64,000 nt of DNA from Excoecaria cochinchinensis (GCA_947683425.1 CANTUQ010000043.1:10953501-11017500); one strand, 5' to 3'; positions 34,085-47,610 are shown, numbered from the stretch's first letter. Made by a program: numbers and translations. Notes: a model not told the origin generated them from the sequence alone.

Positions 34085-35850
34085 AATGTTGAATTCACAC
34101 CATCTCCGCCAAGCTCCCCTAGTGGGACTTTTTGAGTTTGTTTTCTCCTACCTTTTTAATTTTTTTAATTATTTTTTTTTTCTTTTGTTTTGTTGCGTTT
34201 TGTATTTGGTTTATTTTCTCTTGTTGTTTATTGGTGTATGATGTTTTCACACAATGAGGACATTGTGTCCTTAAAGTATGGGGGCATAATGTCATTTAGG
34301 TTGTTTTGTATATATGTGTTTTTTTAGTATAGCCTGTGGATTTGCATGAACTGCTAGTTTCCTGGTTTTATGATTTAGTGTTTTATGTTGTGAATATGCA
34401 TGTGCTGCTTGTGTGTGAGTTTGATTTTGGAGCTTGTATATTTGGGTTCTATTTGGGAATAAATGCATGCTATAGCTTGAATTTCTTTTAATTTAGTCTA
34501 AGTAGTCAAATTCTTGAACAATATCATTGTTTATTTTACTTTGGCATTCTAATGTGCACAGTGAAGGTCATGACTTGGCAAAGCACTTTAGTGTAGGTTC
34601 TTTTTAAGTTGAGTATCTTTTCACATGTACAAAAAGATTGGTTTGGCAATTCATTGCTTAGGGTAGTTTGATCTATAGCTTAAGTGAGCTTTTGAGCCTT
34701 ATACATTAAAAATTTTCTTGTATGAGAGCCTTTATATGCCATATCCTCTAGAACTTGTTTTTAGTAAATTTTGAGATTACATTTAGTATGGGATGTGCAT
34801 GAGAAATGAAAAGGGAATTTAGATTAACCCGTTGTGGCTTGCTTTAAAAACTAACTTTTTGACTTTAGGTAGCCAATTTTGAGCCTTAGCCTATTTTTGT
34901 TGTTAAGCACATAATTAGCCAAATTCTTTTGCTAAACAATAAACTTTTTTTTTTGTTACCCTTTTTGTAGAAAGAATTAGGATTATTATATTATTGGAGA
35001 TATATTTTGTTTAATGCAAGCATAATGTAGATGAATTATGAGTGGAATTTCCTTCTTGCCAAAGTCCAAATAGAAATAAAAAACAAAATAAGTGGGATGG
35101 AGCATAAAATGCACCCACAATATAGAAAAATAAAGAAAAATGAAAAAAAAAAAAGAGAAAAAGAAAAAGAAAAGAAAATGTGAAAAAAAAAGAAACTATC
35201 CAAAATATGGACATTAAGAAGGGAGTTAGACAAATAAATTAGAATGTCATAATATCATGCTATAATTATTTTTTAAATCTTTTATGATATAGTGATAATT
35301 TTTCTCTACATAAATATGAGCTACTTAAACCAAAATTGTCCTACCTTAACCTAAGCCAAATTACAACCCTTATAAGGCCCTTTGATTTCATGTACTACTT
35401 TATACTAGTAGTGGACATTTTTACTAATTACAAGCTTATGGTATGCAATGGCATATTAAAGGAATGAGAGAAACACTAACCTTTAAACACATTGAGTGAT
35501 TGAGTGCTTGACAAATATAGTGTTTGAGTGAGAATTACTTTAGGCAATGCTTTGTGTGAAATAATCTTTACATGTGTTAAGATATTAAAATTCTTGGGAT
35601 CAAACATTCTTGTGTTTTGCAACTTTATGATTTTTCAAAATGTGCATGATTGTTTAAGTTGAATAGATAATGATATTGTTTAAGATTTTGCATAGTTGGA
35701 CTAATTTGTTAAGAGATAAAAGCTTATGCATGTTATTTACAAATGTTAACCAAATATGAATGTGAGCTCTAAAATTATGTGCATGCTAGTTTGTCTTATG
35801 GGTTTGTTCATTTGTTGTTATGTTTGCTTGGGGATAAGCAAAAGTTTAAG
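34085..35850 (+). other. Element F: non-coding 3' region with an inner polypurine-like tract
   Basis: There is no credible coding sequence in these 1.77 kb. AAAGTATGGGGG at about 34275-34286 follows ACATTGTGTCC and looks like a second polypurine tract, 1.57 kb before the LTR. A purine-rich stretch at 35090-35200 is almost pure A and G. The rest is AT-rich. Confidence 0.65.
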
Positions 35851-35860
35851 TGTGGGGGTT
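35851..35860 (+). other. Element F: 3' polypurine tract
   Basis: TGTGGGGGTT directly precedes the LTR start TGATATGAGC and is the normal plus-strand primer position. Confidence 0.85.
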
Positions 35861-36103
35861 TGATATGAGCCTAAATAGCTCATATTTAGTCCAAGTTTTG
35901 TAATTAAAATAATGTTTATTGGTAGTTAAATATGCTAGAAATAGGTGTGTTTTACATTTTTGTGTTAAGTTTTGTGTTTGTAGGAGAAAGCGGAGAAAAT
36001 GTGAAGAAGGAGCAGAAATGAACAAGAAAAGAAGCTATTATAGCGTGCGCAACAATCATTGCGACCATGATAGGAAGCGCCAAAGAAAGAAAGGAAGAAA
36101 ATG
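35861..36103 (+). repeat. Element F: 3' LTR, part before element G
   Basis: It matches 25193-25417 closely (TGATATGAGCCTAAATAGCT against TGATATGAGCATAAATAGCT). It ends with AAATG (36099-36103), the target duplication of element G. One stretch around 36035-36065 has about 18 extra bases relative to the 5' LTR within a palindrome. Confidence 0.9.
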
Positions 36104-36227
36104 TGTCACACCCCGTTTACCCCTGGGCTTTAGTGTTAGTGTTGTGTGTGTGTGTGTGTGTGTGTGGTTGTGAGCTGTCAAGTTCCACCAAATCAAAAGA
36201 GGACAAGTGGCAAGGGTTAGGAAGGGG

Positions 36228-36234
36228 TATATAA
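36228..36234 (+). promoter_or_regulatory. TATA box of LTR G
   Basis: TATATAA follows the conserved AGGACAAGTGGCAAGGGTTA. The matching place in the 3' LTR (about 43030) reads AAGTATAAGT, a weaker match. If this is the core promoter, transcription starts near 36260 and most of the LTR is leader. Confidence 0.55.
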
Positions 36235-37786
36235 GGCAAGGCAAGTGAAGGGAAAAGGAGAGCAGCATTTTTGCCCTAACTCTTCTGTTCTCTTTTCTTT
36301 ATCGCTGCCTCCTTCTCCTTCATTTCTTCTTTCTTCTTACTTCATCTTGTGATCTCTTCCTTTGGCTGAGCTTTTGGTGGAAATTGATCAGCTCAAGAGT
36401 TTTTTCAGTAAGATCTGTTGAGTCTTCTTCTTCTTCTTCTTCTTCTTCTTCTTCTTCTTTTCTTTCGATTTTGGTTGGTTGTGTTTTGATTCAAGGTTTG
36501 TGTTTGTGTGGTTTCTGGGTTCCTGGTTTAGAAGAGCCTCCTCATGATCCTAAAGGGAAAGAGAAGGCTAGCGGGAGTGGAGATCGCAACTCGGAGCATA
36601 GGATTTGTGCAGGTTTGGGAATTTATGTGTTTTGGATGCATTGTTCTTGGTTTCGTGTCTTTGGTTGACGTTCTAGAAAATTGGTTGTTATGAGTTTATG
36701 TTATGAGTTTTTGGTGATTTAAGTTGTGTTTGTGATGATTGATGTGATGGGAAGGTTCGATCCAAGGTAAGCTGGTTTTTGGTTGGATTTCTAGGCATGA
36801 TTCTGGGTTTTGAAGTGTTCTGTAGAATTTCTGTAGATTTGGAACTCAAATCTATTACAAGCATGCCGATTGGCACGAGCGTAATGGGGATTGGTGATTC
36901 CAGATCCTGACCAAGTGCTCTGCTGTTGAACGGGAGATAAGCAGTTCTACCCGAGCTGTTATTTGCTGATCAGTAATGGCTCGAGCACTCCGTTGCATGC
37001 TCGAACGGTAGCTAGGCATTTTCGGATGGAAAACCCCAAGTGAGTAGCTGATCGGGAGCGTGATAGAGAGTTGAGTATTTGTCTTTGCGCTTGGCTTTCT
37101 TGCCGCTATTGCGAATGCGACTCTTGTTGCGATCGCGACAGTGATCATTGATCTGCTCAGTCCTTCCAAAAAGGGATCTCTTGTCCGTTCTTCATGGGTG
37201 GATATTACTGCGTGAATGGTAAGACTGTTTTTATATGCATGATTTAATGACTTTCCATGATAGTGATGCTATGAGATGGAATGTCAAATGAGTTATGCAT
37301 GACCTGCGAGAGTCAATCTAGTGGATAGTTAGGCATGCCTAATAGAGTTTTGAAGCTGCAGTGCTATGCGTTTTGGACCCTGATCAAGTCCCCGTTTGGG
37401 TCCTTGCGATCATATATACGTTTAGATCTTGTTTAAGATCACCTATGTGAAAGTGTTTTGTATGCGAAAAATAAGAAGTTGCTTTTGAATGATACCCACG
37501 GGTACACCCTTATGCGTTCCTCTATGCATTTACTCGTTATCCACTATTATGAGTCAGCAGGTGTTGTGTTATGTTCTGATTATACTGATGCGAATGTGAT
37601 TTTTGAACGGATGTGAATTCCGATCAAATGTGATTATGCGCCTATGGATTTGTATGAACTTCTAATGCCATGAATGAGCTTCAGTCATGTCTGGATATGT
37701 ATGTGTATGAGTATCAGCATTTGCCATTATGTATGTGCTCTGTTTTTACGACCGTTGTGAATGGTCGTCCATATTACTGTTTGTTT

Positions 37787-37832
37787 CCCCACTAAGCATT
37801 ATCGCTTAGCACAGTGTTCCATCTGTGTAGGT
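37787..37832 (+). promoter_or_regulatory. Twin stem-loops in LTR G (5' copy)
   Basis: CTAAGCATTATCGCTTAG is followed directly by CACAGTGTTCCATCTGTG and then TAGGTGCG. In the 3' LTR the second stem reads CACGG...CCGTG, so both arms differ between the two LTRs. Equivalent pairs occur in LTRs B, D, E, I and J. Confidence 0.7.
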
Positions 37833-38217
37833 GCGAAAGGTGTTTAGCTTTTGGGAGAGTCTCCGCCAGTCAAGCCAACACAGAGGGTCGAATATAGGCC
37901 TTGGCATTTTATAATATGATTCTTTTGTAATTGTGAATCTCTCAGTTGTAATATTCCTTTTGTTCAGCTTCCGTTCTGTATATATTGGGAAAATGTAATT
38001 ATTATTATTATTATTATTATTTTGTATCCGATTGGTTTGTAATGATATTGTTATTATGTTATGAATGAATGATCATTTTGCTTTCAAGTTTTATTTCAAT
38101 TGTTTTTATGTATGTTATGTGTGTTCCGAGCGTGGCATTCCTATCGGGATGCGGGATGTTGTGTGGCTTTCAGATCGAGGAGATTACGGGGCGTCTCTTT
38201 TGGGGTGTTACAATTGT

Positions 38218-38232
38218 TGGTATCAGAGCCCC
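38218..38232 (+). other. Element G: primer binding site (initiator Met tRNA)
   Basis: TGGTATCAGAGCCCC lies 5 nt after the LTR end. Confidence 0.9.
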
Positions 38233-38319
38233 AGTTTAGGCTTTTCTTGATGTTATTGTGTACATGCGTATGCTTAGGACTGTGTTGGATGATGCGGTTG
38301 TCCTCGTGTTTGTTATTAG

Positions 38320-41300
38320 ATGGCTTCTGATTCTGTGTGCGGGTCGCTAGAGGGGTCGACTGAGAGTGTGAACCCTCCAGCACCAGATCCATCTGTGTTT
38401 ATGTCTGTGTTAGCTCACCCAGCTGGGGTCCAGCTTAAGGCCACAGCCATGCCCTTCGAGGCTCTATTGAAGATTTCTCAGGACATGGCTCGTGTCTTGG
38501 ATAGAGTGACTACTCCGAGAGCCCCATTAGAGAGCTTGTGGAGATCTGGAGCAGAAGACTTCTATGGGACTAGTTTGGATGAATCTGAGTATGCTGAGAA
38601 GTGGATAGAGAAGGTAGAGCATGCTCTTGTGGAGGTTTGGTGTCCCCCTGAACAGCGAGTTGAAAGTGCTGTGGCATTGCTTCAGGGATCTGCTTTCAAT
38701 TAGTGGAAGTTGGTTCTTAGGCATCCTCAGTTGCCCGATCCGATTTCGTGGGAGTTCTTTGAGAGAGAGTTCACCAATAAGAATGTGACTAGGGAGTATA
38801 AAGATGCAAAGTGGACTCAGTTTCTCGGGTTGAAGCAAAGAGCGATGTTGATTTTTGAATTTGAGAAGGAGTTCAATCATCTTTCTAAGTATGCTCCAGA
38901 GGGTGTCCTAATGGAGGAGTTTAGGTGTTAGCATTTTGAGACCAGTCTGAATGAGTCATTGAGGGTAATGCTCATTTCTCTGATGTGTACTCTGGGTGTT
39001 GGCTACTATCAGATTGTTCAAGCGGTTGTCCGAGCAAAAGGGTCAGAGTCGGTTCTGAGGGAGAGAGCTCAGAAACGGAATCCCCCTCTTTGAGGATCAT
39101 CATCGGGTAAGAGGTATAGGAACCCGCAGGATGAGACTTCTTCGGGTCTGGCTTCGAGAGGCATGAGGCAAGGTTCTGCTATGGGTTCGAGTGCAGGAAA
39201 GGGTGGTTCTGGTAACAGGACCGAGACGATGCCAGAGTGGTCTCACTACGGTAAGCGCCATATGGGCGAGTGCAGGTGGCTTACAGGCGGTTGTTTTAGA
39301 TATGGGAGCACTAATCACTTTCTGGCTAGCTATCCGAAGTCATATCAGAACTCTGGGGATCAGCGTGAGGCTAGCCGAGCGGGGTCTAATGTATTGCAGT
39401 CCGGTCGGACTAGGAGTAGAGGTAGAGGTCGAGGCGGTCGAACTAGAGAGGGAGCCCCATCGGGAACTATCGATCGGCCTTTGATGGTTCCAGCGAGGGC
39501 ATATGCTATGAGGGCTCGGGAAGAGAAAGATGCGCCTGATGTGATTGATGGCAAGTTCCTACTCTTTGACACTGAGTTGTATGCTCTAATTGACACTAGG
39601 TCCACACACTCATATTTGTCCACGGACAAGTTATTTGATAAGTTGTGTGTTGTTGATCAGTTAGATTATGAGGTTTGTGTGGCAAGCCCTTTAGGGCATA
39701 GTGTCAACGAGAGTAGAGTGTTTAGGAACTGTCCCCTATTGATTCAAGGTGTTGAGTTTTCCACTTATTTGATCGAGTTGCCATTTTGGGAGTTTAATTT
39801 GATTTTGGGCATGGATTGGTTGAGTAAGCATCAAGCTGTGGTTGATTATTATAGGAAGACTATGGTGTTGAGAGATATAGATGAGTCTTCGGTTTTAGTT
39901 AAGGGTATTGGTTCAGATTCAATGGGGAATGTAATTTTTGCCATCCAAGCCAAGAGGTTTATGAGGAAAGGTTGTCAAGCATTTCTAGCAGTGGTATTGG
40001 ATTCTAAGCGTGACCAGGTTAAGATTGAGGATATCCCAGTGGTTAGAGAGTTTGGAGATGTGTTTCCTAGTGATTTGCCTTGGTTGCCTCCAGAGAGGGA
40101 AGTGGAGTTGTCCATAGAGATTATGCCGGGTACTACTCCGATTTTGAAAGCACCTTATCGAATGGCTCCTGTAGAGTTAAGAGAGCTCAAGACTCAGCTA
40201 CAAGAGTCAGCATATCCGTGTGGGGAGTTCTAGTGTTGTTTGTCAAGAAGAAGGATGGTTCATTGAGGATGTGCATTGACTATCGGCAAATCAATAAGGT
40301 CACAGTGAAGAACAAGTATCCGTTGCCGAGAGTTGAAGATTTGTTCAATCAGCTCAGAGGAGTGGATATTTTCTCCAAGATTGATCTCCAGTCAGGTTAT
40401 TATTAGCTTCGGGTTAAGGATGCGGATGTGGTTAAGACTGCCTTTCGGACGTAATATGGCCACTATGAGTTTCTTGTGATGCCGTTCGGATTGACTAATG
40501 CTCATGCGGCTTTTATGGATTTGATGAACCGAGTGTTCAGGCCATATCTCGATCGATTCATAGTAGTGTTCATTGATAATATTTTGATTTACTCGAAGGA
40601 TGAGAGTGAGCATGAAGAGCATCTTTGGATAGTACTGCAGGTTTTGAGGGAGCATCGTTTGTTTGCAAAGCTTAGCAAATGTGATTTTTGGCTCCGAGAG
40701 ATGTCTTTCTTGGGCACATTATGTCAGCTAAGGGTATTCAAGTGGATCCTGCTATGATTGAGGCGATTGTGAATTGGAGAGTGCCTAAGAATGTTCCTAA
40801 GGTGAGAAGTTTCCTTGGATTGGCATGGTACTACCGTCAGTTTATGAAAGGTTTTTTAGTCATTGCTGCTCCTATGATGAAGTTGTTGAGAAAAGGAATT
40901 AGATTTGAGTGGTCGGATGAGTGCCAGACGTGCTTTGAGAAGCTAAAGAGGTTGTTGGTTGAAGCTCCTGTACTGACTCAGCCCCAATCGGGCAAGGAGT
41001 TTGTAATGTACAGCGATGCTTCAGGTGTCGGGCTCGGATGTGTGTTGATACAAGCGGGTAAAGTTGTGGCTTATGCATCTCATCAGTTGAAGTCTCATGA
41101 GAAGAATTATCCGATGCATGATTTGGAATTAGCGGCTGTGATCTTTGCCTTGAAGATTTGGCGGCATTATTTTTATGGGGAGAAGTGTAGAATTTTCACA
41201 GATCATAAGAGTTTGGAGTACCTCCGCACACAAAAGGAACTGAATATGAGACAGCGCCGATGGTTGGAGTTATTCAAGGATTACGACTGTATTGTGGACT

Positions 41301-42800
41301 ATCATCTAGGTAAAGCCAATGTGGTTACGGATGCTCTAAGTACGAAGTCAGTGTCGGCTTTATTTTGCAGTGGTTCATGTGGAGATTTGATTTGGATGGT
41401 TCTTTGATTGCCCAATTGAGAGTGACGCCGACCCTAAGACAGTCGATTGTGGATGCTAAGAAGGAGGATGGGAGATTGCAGCAAGTTTTGCAAGAGATCC
41501 GAGAGTGATGAGCTAAGGAAGAAGCTTTTGAGTGAGGCACAAACTACAGTCTTTACCATGCATCCAGGTAGCGAGAAGATGTATTGGGATATGAAGCAGT
41601 TCTACTGGTGGTTTGGGATCAAGAGAGATATCGTGGAATTCATGGCGAAGTGCTTAACTTGTCAATAGGTAAAGGCTGAGGATCAAGTCCCTTCGGGATT
41701 GCTCACTCATTTATCCGTTCCTCAATGGAAATGGGATGACATCTCCACGGATTTTGTGTCGGGTTTGCCAGTGACTCAGCGGAAGCATGATTTAGTTTGG
41801 ATGATCATGGATCAGCTTACCAAGTCAGGTCATTTTCTACCAGTTAGAATGGATTATTTTATGGATAGGTTGGTCAGTATTTATGTGGATGAGGTGGTCC
41901 GATCACATGGAATGTCGTTGTTTATAGTATCCGATCGGGACCCAAGGTTCACATCGAAGTTTTGGAAAGAATTGCAGCGGGCTTTGAGTGCCAAATTGAA
42001 TTTCAGCACGTTATTTCATCCTTAGACTGATGGACAGTTCCAACGGGTTATTCAGATCTTAGAGGATATGCTCCGGGCTTGTGCCGTAGATTTTTCTGGC
42101 AGTTGGGATAATTATGTGCGGCTTATGGAGTTTGCCTACAATAATAGTTACCAGTCGAGCATTGGGATGTCACCGTTTGAAGCTTTGTACGGTCGGCCAT
42201 GTAGGAATCCAGTATATTGGACATAGTTGACCGAGCGTTCAGTTTTGGGACCAGAGATGATCAGGGATACTGAAGAGAAGATTGGAGTTGTACAGCAGAA
42301 TCTGAAGGTGGCTAAGGACAGGCAAAGGTCTTATGCCAATCTGAAGAGAAAGGATATCTGGTTTGAGGTCAGGGACAAAGTTTTCCTTAAAGTTTCACCT
42401 TGGAGGAAAGTGTTACGATTTGGTAAGAAAGGTAAGTTTAGGCCTCGGTTCATTGGGCCTTTTGAGATTTTGGAGAAGATTGGTCTGGTGGCCTATAGAT
42501 TGGCTTTACCGATCAAATTGGCTAGGATGCATGATGTCTTCCATGTTTTCATGCTTCGTCGATACAAATTAGATCCTTCACATGTGTCATCGATTTAGGA
42601 TGTTCGGATTCAGTCTAATTATTCGTATGATGAGGAATCAAAGGCCATTTTAGGTCGGGAAGTGAGGCAGTTGAGAATCAAGCAAGTTTCTCTGGTTAAA
42701 AGTTCTTTGGCAGCATCATGGGGTTGAGGAAACGACTTGGGAGCCAGAGGTGACTATGAGGGTTCAGTTTTCGCAGTTGTTCAGTGTAGGTGAGAATTTC
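38320..42800 (+). pseudogene. Element G: gag-pol polyprotein, degenerate
   Basis: The ATG at 38320 starts MASDSVCGSLEGSTESVNP. One frame continues to about 40200 with stops at 38701-38703, 38929-38931 and 39091-39093. The zinc knuckle reads CFRYGSTNHFLASY, with two Cys replaced by Tyr. The protease reads LIDTRSTHSY (usually DPGS). A small deletion and frameshift near 40200 lead into RT, with stops at 40404-40406 and near 40455. The RT catalytic motif is VVFIDNIL, with Asn for the second Asp. Frameshifts follow near 40700 and 41390. RNase H (YSDASG, TDHKSLEYL) and integrase (TDFVSGLP, SDRDPRF) are readable but contain stops near 41666, 42023 and 42224. The tail reads VLWQHHGVEETTWEPE in another frame near 42700. 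Confidence 0.92.
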
Positions 42801-42816
42801 GAAGATGAAATTCTTG

Positions 42817-42831
42817 TTAGTAGGGGAGAGT
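42817..42831 (+). other. Element G: polypurine tract
   Basis: TTAGTAGGGGAGAGT directly precedes the 3' LTR. Confidence 0.85.
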
Positions 42832-45089
<2,258 letters not shown>

Positions 45090-45248
45090 AAATGCACGAG
45101 TCAAGAAGCCAAGCACAACTCACACATCCAGAGCACGACTCGTGAAGGAGAGCGTGAGTCGTGAAGAGCAAAAGAAAAGAAGAAGAAGGAAAGAAGAAAG
45201 GAAGATAAGAAAGAAAAGGAGAAGAAGCAATCTATCGCGAGTACGACT
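45090..45248 (+). repeat. Element F: 3' LTR, part after element G
   Basis: It resumes with AAATGCACGAGTCAAGAAGC, matching 25415-25435 of the 5' LTR, and continues through the purine-rich stretch to about 45248. There it stops abruptly. Roughly 1.1 kb of the LTR is missing. Confidence 0.88.
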
Positions 45249-46231
45249 GGTTCCCATAACCTTTTCCAGCAAAGTTATTTTGGCTTGCTTTCTTTGCTAG
45301 GTAAGTCCCCTCAGCCTCTATAGCAATGTCTTTAAGTGACTTCCAATCTTTGAGCCCCTTAAAGCTGAGCAAGTCCCTCAAGTAAGGGCAGGAGTTCCTG
45401 ATAAATAGCCTGATATGGTCAGCAGTGTTAGGCTTTCGCTTCATCTCCATGACCCTATTCCTCCATCTAGTGAGGTATTCATGGAATGACTCGTCACTCC
45501 TTTACTGTAAGAGCTCAAGGTCCTTCAAGGTGACCTCCATTCTGGTGCTGCAGTCGTACTGCTTCATGAACTCTTCGATCAAAAGGTCCCAGTCCTCCTT
45601 GGACCTCCTGTCCAACCCATTGTACCAGTCTACTGCTGGACCCACCAGACTAAGGCAGAAATATTCCAACTTCTGCTTCTTGCTCAATCCTGTGCCTTTC
45701 ATTACTAGGGTATACTGCTTGATATGTGCAGATAGGTCCGAAGTACCATCGAACTTCGGTAACTCAGGCATATTGAACCTTTGGGGCAGCAGCTCTTCAT
45801 CCCCCAAATCTCTATCTTCAGGGTTGATACCCTTTCCAACTGATAACATACGGGTGATCGCCTCAATCTGCTGTCTCATCCTCTACCCTGGGTGCTCTAC
45901 CCCTTACAGCTTAATCGACTATTGGCTCCTCGTGTTCCTCCTCTATCATGAAATCCTCATTGGGATTGGGGATCCTTTCCCTTCTTGGCTCAATAGGCAC
46001 AGCAACTCTATGCTCATCGACAGACCCAAAAGGCTGCTCGACTTGCCTCCCAACACAGACTACTGGTGGTTGTGGAGCGACAGGTGGCTGTGGAGCAGCA
46101 GGTGCCTGTGGAGCAGGAGGATGAGCAATCCTTTCGGCCATGGCATCCATCATATCCAGTATTCTCCGTTCAAAGTCCTCTAGTCTCCTAGCAAGGTCTT
46201 GAGTGGTCAATGCCCCAATCTTTTTTGCCAT
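45249..46231 (-). pseudogene. Element H: gag, Tat/Ogre-like, truncated
   Basis: The ATG at 46231 gives MAKKIGALTTQDLARRLEDF, then a Pro/Ala-rich stretch and an acidic segment ending in TAA (45911-45913). After a frameshift, the capsid region reads LPELPKFDGTSDLSAHIKQY, then LSLVGPAVDWYNGL and EEFMKQYDC. TAA follows at 45502-45504, then the same frame continues through MEMKRKPNTADHIRLFIRNS to KGYGNQ at the truncation. This is the retrotransposon Gag capsid form seen in Tat/Ogre elements. Everything downstream (pol) is missing because the element ends at 45249 against the F LTR. Confidence 0.82.
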
Positions 46232-47158
46232 CGATGATTCTATAGATGAGTACTGATCGATGAGAGTGACTCAGAATCCCAGTCAGACATTAATTCCGGC
46301 AACTCAAAGAGCAGATTTGTCCTTACTAGCCGACCGTCGGAACTTCTAGTCCACTTAGATGAATCTATAATGGCTAAAAAATTTAAACTGTTAGAATGAT
46401 GCATGAATGACATATACAATGCATGATCATGTGTTATCCACAATTTACAACCACATCCAAGCAAGTAAATCCTTCCAACCTTATCACTCCCACACACGAG
46501 GTAATGCATTTTTTTTCTAGGTGGGCTTAGTCCATGGGTTAACAGGGAACCCAATGGACGCGTATGGTGCTCGGTGAAAAAAACTGGCAGCATAACATCT
46601 CTTAATTAATGCACATGCGTATGAATTTTGGCTTTTATATATTTAAACATTTTAACTTAATTAAGATGGGCTCACCGGGGCATAAAAGCCTATGATAAAA
46701 GATCATTTAATTTGGTTGATTATGTTCAATATATAATGGCCCATATAGCAAGCATCATATTAAGGTGCATTTCACCTAGGGGAAGTATCTATTGCCATTA
46801 CATGAACTTTGGTCAAAGGTGATGATACTTTAAGGCTACCCAAGCATGGTCCCTACTAATGGGTCTAGCTCATCACGAGCATAATGATCGATCGGGTCTC
46901 CATTTAATATACCATGATGGTATGAGGCTTGGGCAGGTGATCATCCTTAACACTTCCCTACATTGAGTGAACGTAGGATTATGTTTTAGGAACGCACCAA
47001 GGCAAGAATAGGGACAAAACTAGCATAGTTCTAAGGCTCTAATGAAAATGCAATGCAATTTTGAAAAGGGTTAAAATTTTTAAATTAAAACTCAATTATA
47101 TGTTTCAACTAAGGTACTTTTGAAGAAAAGTCTCTTAAGTCCCCAGTGGAGTCACCAC
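46232..47158 (-). other. Element H: leader between LTR 1 and gag
   Basis: This is the untranslated leader, with the primer site at its right end. The first 440 bp or so (46720-47158) match the two 456-bp leaders. The part nearer gag (46232-46715) has no copy elsewhere in the window. No coding sequence is evident. Confidence 0.75.
47139..47157 (-). other. Element H: primer binding site next to LTR 1
   Basis: The minus strand reads TGGTGACTCCACTGGGGAC. The copies at 49999-50017 (TGGCGACTCCGGTGGGGAC) and 56863-56881 (TGGCAACTCTGCTGGGGAC) suggest a consensus TGGCGACTCCGCTGGGGAC. This has the form I associate with Tat/Ogre elements (Arg tRNA). Confidence 0.65.
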
Positions 47159-47249
47159 TAGGATGCGCGCCGAACTCCGGGAGGCCCCAAAAACTCGCTT
47201 TTAAAGCTTTCGAGAGAGGTTCATGAAAACTTGTAAGAAATTACAAGTG

Positions 47250-47610
47250 CGTCCATTTTGGGCAACAAGGAGGTTTCTTGGAGTCACCACCCAATAGAAC
47301 ATTGAAAAAGATCGTCTAGCCTTAGCGAGCCTAAGACAGCGCAGCTATGTCCATTTTGGCCAAGCCGGAGGTGTCTTAGAGGCCCCACCATAATAGAACA
47401 TTTGGATGGCCCTCTCGCCTCGCGCTTGGGCAAGCTAGAGGTGTCTTGGAGGCCCCACCCTAGTAGAACATTAGGATGGCGCTCTCGCCTCGTGGAGCCT
47501 AGGACTATGCAAATTGAGCCTTTTTCTGGGACACAAGAGGTATCTTGGAGGCCCCACCCCAATAGAACATTGAGATGGCCCTCTCGCCTCGTTGAGCCCA
47601 AAGACCAAAG
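47250..47610. repeat. About 90-bp tandem units in LTR H1
   Basis: Three to four units each contain GGTGTCTTGGAGGCCCCACC, AATAGAACATT and GATGGCCCTCTCGCCTCG. The same block is at 50100-50490 and 56980-57370. In-frame units give repetitive open frames of 60-117 codons on both strands; these are not genes. Confidence 0.85.

Larger units (their letters stand above)
36104..38212 (+). repeat. Element G: 5' LTR
   Basis: It starts TGTCACACCCC and ends GGGGTGTTACA (2109 bp). It lacks about 80 bp near its start that the 3' LTR has, and carries a (TG)n run at 36143-36166 and (TTC)n at 36423-36458. Modules: TATA (36228), GTAAGA (about 36408), KGKEKASGS block (36549-36580), AGGTTTGGGA (36611-36620), TTAGGCATGCCTAA (about 37329-37342), twin stem-loops (37787-37832), (ATT)8 (37998-38021). 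Confidence 0.93.

Noticed and set aside
36384..36668. A 94-codon open frame with a poly-Ser run in LTR G
   Set aside because: The Ser run is a TTC microsatellite, and the 3' LTR copy stops after the KGKEK block. Only the short KGKEK block is conserved between families, so I report that and not a 94-residue protein.
45425..46183. A 252-codon plus-strand open frame
   Set aside because: It is antisense to the H gag, which has clear capsid motifs on the minus strand.
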